Positions 55,363 to 61,290 of a stretch of 64,000 nt of DNA are shown here, piece after piece. How positions within the stretch are numbered: position 1 is the stretch's first letter; every line of letters starts with the position of its first letter. Source of the stretch: Actinoplanes sp. M2I2 (lineage in GTDB: Bacteria; Actinomycetota; Actinomycetes; Mycobacteriales; Micromonosporaceae); assembly GCF_023544445.1 (NCBI RefSeq), contig NZ_JALPVJ010000001.1:372001-436000 (forward strand), written 5' to 3'. Under the pieces are notes generated by a model. It saw only the letters and a list, made by a program, of their open reading frames with translations, was not told the origin of the DNA and made no database searches. Position numbers and translations under genes: made by a program.

Positions 55363-57116
55363 CCGCCGGCACCTACGCGACCATCAAACGAGGGCTCGCA
55401 CTCTCCCCCGAGCTGCGTCCGGGGCTGGGCGGCACGATCGCCCTCGCGGTGGTGCAGATGTCCGGGCGGGTGGCCGTGCCGATCGCCGTCCAGCAGGGCA
55501 TCGACCATGGCATCCGCGGCGCCGGCGGTCCCGACCTGGCCTTCGTCGTCAAGGTCGTGGCGTTCACGTTCGTGGCGCTGATGATCTCGACGCTGGCCGG
55601 TTACCTGATGACCCGGCGCCTGTTCACGGTCAGCGAGACCGCGCTCGGGGCGCTGCGCTCCCGGACGTTCCGGCACATCCACGACCTGTCGATGCTGCAC
55701 CAGCAGTCCGAGCGGCGCGGCACGATGGTGTCCCGGGTGACCAGCGACGTCGACCAGATCTCGCTGTTCCTGCAGACCGGCGGTGTGCAACTGCTGCTGG
55801 CCAGCGGGCAGCTGCTGGTCTCGACGATCGTGATGTTCATCTACTCCTGGCAGCTGACGATCGTGGTGCTGCTCGCGTTCGGCCCGGCCGTGGCGATCAT
55901 CCGGCTCTTTCAGAAGCGGCTGGCCGCCGTCTACGGCGCCGTCCGCGAGCGGACCGGCGTCATGCTGGGCGCCATCGCCGAGAGCGTCGTCGGGGCCACC
56001 GTCATCCGGGCGTACGGGGTGGCCGGGCGCACCGAGAAGCGGCTGGACACCTCGATCGGGCGGCTCGAGGTCGCCCAGAAGAAGGCCCTGCGCACCAGCG
56101 TGACCAGCTTCTCCAGCGGCGAGGTGGGCGCGGGCCTGGCCCTGGCCGGGGTGGTCGTGGCCGGCGTGCTGATCGGCGTGGACGGTGGCTTGACCGTGGG
56201 CCGGCTGACCGCGTTCCTGTTCCTGGTGACGCTGTTCATCCAGCCCGTGCAGATCGCCACCGACATGCTCAACGAGGCGCAGAACGCGGTGGCCGGCTGG
56301 CGCCGGGTGCTCGACGTGCTCGATCTCGAACCCGACGTGAAGGACCCGGACGAGGCCGGCGTCGACCTGCCTGCCGGGCCGCTGTCGGTGCGCTTCGCCG
56401 ACGTGTCGTTCCGCTACCCCGGCGGCCCGATCGTGCTGGCCGACGTCGACCTCTCGCTGCGGGCCCGCACCAAGGTCGCCGTGGTCGGTGAGACCGGCTC
56501 GGGCAAGACGACGTTCGCCAAGCTGCTCACCCGGCTGATGGACCCCGTGGAGGGTGAGGTTCTGCTCTCCGGGACGCCCCTGCGGGACGTACGGTTCTCG
56601 GCTCTGCGGTCGCGGGTCGTGATGGTGCCGCAGGACGGTTTCCTGTTCGACGCCACCATCGGCGAGAACATCCGCTTCGCCGACGCGTCGCTGACCGACG
56701 ACCAGCTGACGGCCGCGTTCACCGAGCTCGGCCTGGCCGACTGGCTGGCCGGCCTGCCCAACGGGCTGCAGACCCCGGTGGGCGAGCGGGGTGAGGCGCT
56801 CAGCGTGGGGGAGCGGCAGCTGGTGGCGCTGGTCCGGGCCTACGTGGCCGACCCCGACCTGCTGGTGCTCGACGAGGCCACCAGCGCCGTAGACCCCGCC
56901 ACCGAGGTGCGCCTCCAGCACGCCCTGGACCTCGTAACCCGAGGCCGCACCACCGTAGCGATCGCCCACCGCCTCTCCACAGCCCAGGCCGCCGACGAGG
57001 TGATCGTCGTAGACGCAGGCCGCGTAGTACAAAGAGGCCCCCACGCAGACCTACTAACCCAAAAAGACTCAATCTACGCAAACCTATACGCCTCCTGGCT
57101 AGAACAAACCAGGTAG
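55359..57116 (+). CDS. Heterodimeric ABC exporter, subunit with catalytic Walker site
   Basis: 585 residues from the ATG overlapping the first subunit. Six membrane segments, then Walker A GETGSGKTT (about 376), a degenerate signature LSVGERQ (about 480), canonical Walker B LLVLDEATSAVD with catalytic Glu, and IAHRLST with the switch His. Together the pair forms one consensus ATP site (this Walker set plus the partner's LSGGQ) and one degenerate site. Likely exports a lipid or drug. The last 35 sense codons are odd: 17 end in A, 16 in C, 2 in G and none in T. Confidence 0.94.
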   Translation: MTAGTYATIKRGLALSPELRPGLGGTIALAVVQMSGRVAVPIAVQQGIDHGIRGAGGPDLAFVVKVVAFTFVALMISTLAGYLMTRRLFTVSETALGALRSRTFRHIHDLSMLHQQSERRGTMVSRVTSDVDQISLFLQTGGVQLLLASGQLLVSTIVMFIYSWQLTIVVLLAFGPAVAIIRLFQKRLAAVYGAVRERTGVMLGAIAESVVGATVIRAYGVAGRTEKRLDTSIGRLEVAQKKALRTSVTSFSSGEVGAGLALAGVVVAGVLIGVDGGLTVGRLTAFLFLVTLFIQPVQIATDMLNEAQNAVAGWRRVLDVLDLEPDVKDPDEAGVDLPAGPLSVRFADVSFRYPGGPIVLADVDLSLRARTKVAVVGETGSGKTTFAKLLTRLMDPVEGEVLLSGTPLRDVRFSALRSRVVMVPQDGFLFDATIGENIRFADASLTDDQLTAAFTELGLADWLAGLPNGLQTPVGERGEALSVGERQLVALVRAYVADPDLLVLDEATSAVDPATEVRLQHALDLVTRGRTTVAIAHRLSTAQAADEVIVVDAGRVVQRGPHADLLTQKDSIYANLYASWLEQTR

Positions 57117-57125
57117 CGCACCCCC

Positions 57126-57197
57126 GCGCTCCCGCTCCCGCTCCCGCGCTCCCGCGCTCCCGCGCTCCCGCGCTCCCGCGCTCCCGCGCTCCCGCGC
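57126..57197 (+). repeat. 8-bp GCGCTCCC tandem repeat
   Basis: About eight or nine near-perfect copies of GCGCTCCC (a GCTCCC variant in copies 2-3), beginning 10 bases after the ABC stop. Confidence 0.9.
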
Positions 57198-57213
57198 CCC
57201 GCGCCTTAGCCGC

Positions 57214-57301
57214 GAGCACACCGTCCTTCGGCGCAGCCGACACGGCAAATTCCCAGCCGGCGGGAGCACACCGTTCTTCGGCGCAGCCGACACGGCAAAT
57301 T
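57214..57301 (+). repeat. 38-bp direct repeat pair
   Basis: Two copies, 57214-57251 and 57264-57301, starting GAGCACACCGT(C/T)CTTCGG and ending GACACGGCAAATT; one mismatch in 38. Twelve bases separate them. No coding role is seen. Confidence 0.92.
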
Positions 57302-57330
57302 TCCTGCGCCCCTGAACTGTCCAGCTACCC

Positions 57331-57433
57331 GCGATTGCCTCGCCAATGAGGAGGGAGCCGTTTTCCCGACGCCGCGCTCTTTGCGGCGGCGGGAAAACGG
57401 CTCCCTCCTCATTGGCCTAAAAGAGGCAATCGC
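57331..57433. terminator. 103-nt giant palindrome between convergent genes
   Basis: Inner arms of 27 nt (57342-57368 and 57390-57416) are perfectly complementary, starting GCCAATGAGGAGGGAGCC. Inside is a further CGCCGC/GCGGCG stem with a 7-nt loop. Outside are 11-nt arms GCGATTGCCTC (57331-57341) and GAGGCAATCGC (57423-57433), with one 6-nt bulge CTAAAA. It totals about 44 base pairs. The arms include TTTT/AAAA runs. A bidirectional terminator is the simplest role; a mobile palindromic element is also possible. Confidence 0.8.
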
Positions 57434-57560
57434 CCGCGCAGCGAAGCGGAGCCATAAACACAGCAGACCGAAAGTCCAGAGCCCAACCAAAACCAGAGCT
57501 CACCCCAACCAGAGCTCACCCCAAACCAGACCTCACCCCAACCCAGACCTCACCTCACAC
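57434..57560. repeat. A/C-rich spacer with ~16-bp repeats after rpsD
   Basis: Between the palindrome and the rpsD stop. ACCAGA(G/C)CTCACCCCA-type units recur four times from about 57489 to 57552. The + strand is very poor in G and T here. Confidence 0.75.
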
Positions 57561-58169
57561 CTACCGAGCGTAAAACTCCACCACGAGCTGCTCATCACAC
57601 TGCACCCGGATCTCCGACCGCTGGGGAAGCCGAATCACGGTAGTACGAAGATCCTCAAGCACAGTAGAGAGATAAGGCGCAGTAGGCCCATCAAGGTGAG
57701 CACCAGAAGCCGCGATCTGGAACGGCGGCTTCTGCCGGCTGCTCTCGCGCACCTCGACGACCTGACCCGGCTTGAGCCGGTAGGCCGGCCGGTCCACCTT
57801 CTTGCCGTCGACCGTGAAGTGCCCGTGCACGACCAGCTGGCGGGCCTGGTAGATGGTGCGGGCCAGGCCGGCCCGCACCACGGTGGCGTCGAGCCGGCGC
57901 TCGAGCAGGGTGACCATCGTCTCGCCGGTCTTGCCCTCGGCCCGGTGGGCGTCGTCGTACGCCTTGCGCATCTGGGATTCGCTGATGTTGTACTGGTGCC
58001 GCAGCCGCTGCTTCTCGAGCAGCCGGACCTGGTAGTCCGAGGCCTTGCGGCGGGACCGCCCGTGCACGCCCGGCGGGAAGGGCCGCTTCTCGAAGTACTT
58101 CACGCACTTCGGCGTCAGCGGGATGCCGAGCGCCCGGGAGAGCTTGGCCTTGGGTCGGGAGTTGTTCAT
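57561..58169 (-). CDS. rpsD: 30S ribosomal protein S4 (zinc-free type)
   Basis: 202 residues, ATG start with GGAGA upstream. S4 begins NNSRPKAKLSRALGIPLTPKCVKYFEKRPFPPGVHGRSRRKASDY (cited by its start SRPKAKLSRALGIPLTPK), has the S4 RNA-binding domain LLERRLDATVVRAGLARTIYQARQLVVHGHFTVDGKKV and ends CDEQLVVEFYAR. No paired CxxC, so it is the zinc-free form, as is the stand-alone S4 of Streptomyces. Monocistronic, with a DtxR-like box upstream. The last 52 codons are T-rich at position three (23 T, 21 G, 8 C, 0 A), unlike the rest. Confidence 0.96.
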   Translation of the reverse strand: MNNSRPKAKLSRALGIPLTPKCVKYFEKRPFPPGVHGRSRRKASDYQVRLLEKQRLRHQYNISESQMRKAYDDAHRAEGKTGETMVTLLERRLDATVVRAGLARTIYQARQLVVHGHFTVDGKKVDRPAYRLKPGQVVEVRESSRQKPPFQIAASGAHLDGPTAPYLSTVLEDLRTTVIRLPQRSEIRVQCDEQLVVEFYAR

Positions 58170-58220
58170 GAAGTCTCCGAGTCACTTGCGCTTGAGGCCG
58201 GTGTTCCGAACATCAGCTGT

Positions 58221-58255
58221 TACGGTTAGCCTCACCTTACTAAGGCAAGCCTAAC
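58221..58255. promoter_or_regulatory. Overlapping DtxR/IdeR-type iron boxes
   Basis: Read on the - strand, 58239-58221 gives TAAGGTGAGGCTAACCGTA, 15 of 19 matches to the iron-box consensus TTAGGTTAGGCTAACCTAA. A second, weaker match (12 of 19, + strand) spans 58237-58255. They lie in the 107-base gap between rpsD and the DUF2470 gene, about 50 bases from the first and 20 from the second, so iron could repress both. Confidence 0.72.
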
Positions 58256-58276
58256 GTGTGCCCGGAGGTTCTGACC

Positions 58277-59002
58277 ATGCAGCCCACCCACGCCGAGATC
58301 GCGCGTACGCTCGCCGCCGGCCACCTCCCCGGCGTCGCGCACGTCGCGTGCCGTCCGGGGCCCCTGCCCGTGCGGCACGTCACCGATGCCAACGGCCGGG
58401 TGCTCCTGCTCTCGCCGCGCGACGGCGCCCTCGCGGGCGCCCTCCGTCCCCAGGAAGGCACCGACGACACCGCGATGGTGCTCGACATCTCCGACGTGCC
58501 GCCGATGGCCGGCTCGCCCGCTCTCGGCCGCGTGTGGATGTCGGGCTGGGCCAGCCTGCTAGAGGGCGACGAGGCGCGCGCCGCGACGCTCGACTACGCC
58601 GAGATCGACGCCTCGGGCGACCTGCTCGACGTCGGCGAGGGCCACGTCCTGCACCGGGTGGACATCGCCGAGGTGCGGTACGAGCGCAACGAGAACCTGC
58701 ACGACGTCGACATCGACGAGTTCGCCGAGGCCACGCCCGACCCGCTCTGCCGCATCGAGTTCGACCTGATCGCCGACCTGCTCGACCACCACGAGGCCGA
58801 GATGAGCGCCTACGTGCGCCGCCAGCTCGGCCGGACGTTCCAGCCGGTCGCCGAGCCCAAGGTCGTGCGCATGGACCGCTACGGCTTCCTGGTGCGCCTC
58901 GACGACAAGCTGGCCCGGCTGGCCTTCCCGCGCCCGGTGACCGACCGTCACGACCTGGCCCACCTGCTGCACCCGGTGCTCTGCCACCGCTGCACCGGCT
59001 GA
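58277..59002 (+). CDS. DUF2470-domain protein (HugZ/heme-oxygenase-related)
   Basis: 241 residues from the ATG at 58277, which has GGAGG at 58264-58268; a GTG at 58256 is the alternative. The N-terminal half resembles a flavin/heme split barrel (VLLLSPRDGALAGAL, VLDISDVPP, VWMSGWASLLEGDEAR); the C-terminal DUF2470 part has ADLLDHHEAEMSAYVRRQLG and MDRYGFLVRLDD. Related proteins act in heme binding or breakdown, which fits the iron box upstream. The final codons and TGA belong to a 17-bp array. Confidence 0.8.
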   Translation: MQPTHAEIARTLAAGHLPGVAHVACRPGPLPVRHVTDANGRVLLLSPRDGALAGALRPQEGTDDTAMVLDISDVPPMAGSPALGRVWMSGWASLLEGDEARAATLDYAEIDASGDLLDVGEGHVLHRVDIAEVRYERNENLHDVDIDEFAEATPDPLCRIEFDLIADLLDHHEAEMSAYVRRQLGRTFQPVAEPKVVRMDRYGFLVRLDDKLARLAFPRPVTDRHDLAHLLHPVLCHRCTG

Positions 59003-59086
59003 GAGGCTGCACCGGCTGAGAGGCTGCACCGGCTGAGAGGCTGCACCGGCTGAGAGGCTGCACCGGCTGAGAGGCTGCACCGGCTG
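58989..59086 (+). repeat. 17-bp tandem array containing the DUF2470 stop codon
   Basis: Five perfect copies of GCTGCACCGGCTGAGAG starting at 58989, 59006, 59023, 59040 and 59057, then a partial sixth. The first copy holds the gene's last codons Cys-Thr-Gly-stop. With a 17-bp period the TGA falls in each frame in turn. It ends 11 bases before the stop of the convergent TetR gene. Confidence 0.97.
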
Positions 59087-59096
59087 GGGGCGCGGC

Positions 59097-59708
59097 TCAG
59101 GACGGCGGGAAGACCTCGGGCATCGGGTCGGTGAGGAACCGCTGGATGTTCGGGCCGACCGCGGCCGCGATGGTGTCGGGATGGGCGCCGGCCAGGGGCT
59201 CGATCCGCAGCACATAGCGGGTGACCAGGGTCCCGGCGATCTGCGTGGCGACCAGCGCCGACCGCATCGGGGCCTCGTCCGGGTCGGCGATGATCTCGCC
59301 GACCGCGCGGCGCAGGATCTGGGTGACCACGAACTCGCGCAGCAGCCGGGCCGTCCACTCATTGCTCAGCGCCGAGCGGAAGACGGCCAGCGCCGCCGTG
59401 CCCGCGGGCGAGTCCCACACGCTGATAGCGAGCCGGATCAGCCGTTCCCCGGCCTGGTCACGGGGGCCTTCGAGCGCCTGGGGGATCAGCTCGCCCGGGT
59501 TGATCGGCGCGTTCAGCACGGCCAGGAAGAGCTTCTCCTTGGTGCCGAAATAGTGATGCACCAGGGCCGGGTCGACGCCGGCGTCCCCCGCGATGGCCCG
59601 GATCGACGCCTTGTCGTACCCCTTCTCGGCGAAGCTCGCCCGCGCGGCCTCCAGGATGGACGCGCGCGTGTCCTGGTTGCCGGGACGCCGCCCACTGCGC
59701 CTGACCAA
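59097..59708 (-). CDS. TetR-family repressor
   Basis: 203 residues, TTG start with AGGGAG five bases upstream. HTH: ARASILEAARASFAEKGYDKASIRAIAGDAGVDPALVHHYFGTKEKLF (cited by its core GVDPALVHHYFGTKEKLF); the ligand domain is of the TetR_C_17-like kind (NEWTARLLREFVVTQILRR). Third gene of the leftward ABC operon, 20 bases after the permease, so it probably autoregulates the operon through the palindrome at 61199-61236. Confidence 0.93.
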   Translation of the reverse strand: MVRRSGRRPGNQDTRASILEAARASFAEKGYDKASIRAIAGDAGVDPALVHHYFGTKEKLFLAVLNAPINPGELIPQALEGPRDQAGERLIRLAISVWDSPAGTAALAVFRSALSNEWTARLLREFVVTQILRRAVGEIIADPDEAPMRSALVATQIAGTLVTRYVLRIEPLAGAHPDTIAAAVGPNIQRFLTDPMPEVFPPS

Positions 59709-59728
59709 TCAAGCTCCCTCGACAGTTC

Positions 59729-60466
59729 TCACGGGGCCCGCCGGCGCAGGGTCGCCGCGGCCAGCGTCAGCGCGACGACGGCGGCGCCGGCCACCACGAC
59801 CAGGTCGCGTCCCATCGTGGCGGTCAGGCCGGCCGAGCTGCCCACCTGGGTGAGCGCCTCGACGGCGTAGGTCAGCGGCAGCACGTCGCTGATCGCCCCG
59901 AGCCAGCCGGCCATCTGCTCGCGCGGCACGAACAGCCCGCACAGCAGGATCTGCGGCACCACGACCACCGGCAGGAACTGTACGGCCTGGAATTCCGTAC
60001 GGGCGAAGGCGCTGCAGAACAGGCCGAGCGCCACGCCGAGGACGGCATTGAGGACGGCGATCAGCACGACCAGCCCGGCGCTCCCGGTGGTCCGCAGACC
60101 CAGCAGCCAGTACGCCGCGCCGGTGGCGACCGCCCCCTGCAGCGTGGCCGCCAGGCCGAACGCCAAGCCATAGCCGAACAGCAGATCCAGCCGGCCGAGC
60201 GGGGTGGTCAGCAGCCGTTCGAGCGTGCCGGTGGTGCGCTCACGCAGCATCGCGATGCTGGTCACCAGAAACATGATCACGAACGGGAAGATGCCGAGCA
60301 TGGTCAGCGCGATCCGGTCGAAGGTCGCGCCCGGCCCGTCGTACATGAAGAACAGCAACCCGAGCAGGAGAGCCGGGACGACCAGCAGCAACGCCACCGT
60401 GCGCCGGTCGTGCCGCAACTGCCGCAGGATGCGGCCCGCGGTCGCGAAGGTGATCCGGAGGCTCAT
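59729..60466 (-). CDS. ABC-2 type permease (DrrB-like)
   Basis: 245 residues from the ATG at 60466, which overlaps the ATPase stop. Six hydrophobic segments. MSLRITFATAGRILRQLRHD precedes the first; the motif IAMLRERTTGTLERLLTTPLGRLDLLFGY is the ABC-2 coupling-helix signature (cited from RERTTGTLERLLTTPLGR). Forms a multidrug or polymer exporter with the ATPase encoded upstream. Confidence 0.93.
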   Translation of the reverse strand: MSLRITFATAGRILRQLRHDRRTVALLLVVPALLLGLLFFMYDGPGATFDRIALTMLGIFPFVIMFLVTSIAMLRERTTGTLERLLTTPLGRLDLLFGYGLAFGLAATLQGAVATGAAYWLLGLRTTGSAGLVVLIAVLNAVLGVALGLFCSAFARTEFQAVQFLPVVVVPQILLCGLFVPREQMAGWLGAISDVLPLTYAVEALTQVGSSAGLTATMGRDLVVVAGAAVVALTLAAATLRRRAP

Positions 60467-61185
60467 GCCGCGACCTCCGGCCGCTCCTGGATCAACCTCA
60501 GGAACGCCTCTTCCAGGTCGTCGGTGCCGGCCCTGGCCCGGATGGCGGCCGGGGCGCCGTCGCCGATCAGCAGGCCCTCGCGGATCAGCAGCAGGCGGTC
60601 GCAGCGGCCGGCCTCGTCCATGACGTGGCTCGAGACGAGCAGGGTCGTGCCGCCCGCGGCCAGTTCGTGGAAACGGGACCACAGGTCGGCGCGCAACACC
60701 GGGTCCTGCCCCACGGTGGGCTCGTCGAGCACGAGCAGTCCGGGATCGCCGATCAGCGCGCAGGCCAGCGAGGCCCGGCTGCGCTGGCCGCCCGAGAGGT
60801 TGCCGACGAGCTGACCGGCCGCGGCGGCGAGACCGACGTCGGCGATCGCGCGGTCGGCCACGGGGGCGCCGAGGCCGTGCAGCGCGGCGAAGTAGCGCGC
60901 GTTCTCCCGTACGGAAAGGTCGGCGTAGACGCTCGGCGCCTGGGTCACGTAGCCGACCTCGCGCCGCAGGGGCGCACTGCCGGCCGGGCGTCCCAGCACC
61001 GTGACCGTGCCCGAGCGGACGACCTGCACACCGACGACCGCCCTGATCAGGGTGGTCTTGCCGCTGCCGCTGGGGCCGAGCAGCCCGGTGACGCGGCCCG
61101 CCGCGACGTCACAGGAGATGCCGTGCAGCACGCGCCGGCGGCCGCGCTCGACGACAAGGTCCCGGACCTCGATCGCGTTCTCCAT
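60463..61185 (-). CDS. ABC transporter ATPase (DrrA-like)
   Basis: 240 residues from the ATG at 61185 (a further in-frame ATG at 61206 lies inside the operator palindrome). Walker A GLLGPSGSGKTTLIRA, Q-loop GYVTQAPSVYADLSV, signature NLSGGQRSRASLA, Walker B LLVLDEPTVGQDP, H-loop LVSSHVMDEA. The C-terminal DDLEEAFL is typical of drug-exporting CcmA/DrrA ATPases. First gene of the operon. Confidence 0.95.
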   Translation of the reverse strand: MENAIEVRDLVVERGRRRVLHGISCDVAAGRVTGLLGPSGSGKTTLIRAVVGVQVVRSGTVTVLGRPAGSAPLRREVGYVTQAPSVYADLSVRENARYFAALHGLGAPVADRAIADVGLAAAAGQLVGNLSGGQRSRASLACALIGDPGLLVLDEPTVGQDPVLRADLWSRFHELAAGGTTLLVSSHVMDEAGRCDRLLLIREGLLIGDGAPAAIRARAGTDDLEEAFLRLIQERPEVAA

Positions 61186-61198
61186 CGTGACCCCCACA

Positions 61199-61236
61199 GA
61201 ATTCATCAGGCGTTGAACTCAACGGTAGATGAATTC
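61199..61236. promoter_or_regulatory. 38-bp palindromic operator of the ABC/TetR operon
   Basis: Nested inverted repeats about one centre (61217.5): outer GAATTCATC (61199-61207) with GATGAATTC (61228-61236), inner perfect palindrome GTTGAACTCAAC (61212-61223). It starts 14 bases upstream of the ATPase ATG. The symmetry and position make it the likely TetR operator, possibly for two dimers. Confidence 0.82.
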
Positions 61237-61247
61237 CGAGATCGAAA

Positions 61248-61281
61248 AAGACCCCGGCCCGTGTACGGGGACCGGGGTCTT
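61248..61281 (-). terminator. Intrinsic terminator of the right-edge gene
   Basis: Stem AAGACCCCGG (61248-61257) with CCGGGGTCTT (61272-61281), extended by CCCGT/ACGGG inside. On the - strand it is followed by a T-run (TTTTTC). It lies 10 bases after the stop of the long repeat protein. Confidence 0.92.
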
Positions 61282-61290
61282 CTTCTCGGC

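Noticed and set aside
57214..57433. Insertion sequence remnant
   Set aside because: No transposase fragment, and no target-site duplication could be recognised; kept only as a hypothesis of an inserted palindrome.
57434..57560. tRNA or small RNA gene after rpsD
   Set aside because: No T-loop GTTCGANTC or cloverleaf pairing; the sequence is a degenerate A/C-rich repeat.
58210..58260. Zur box controlling the zinc-free S4
   Set aside because: The site lacks the AT-rich TGAAAATCATTTTCA-type dyad of Zur and matches the iron-box consensus better.
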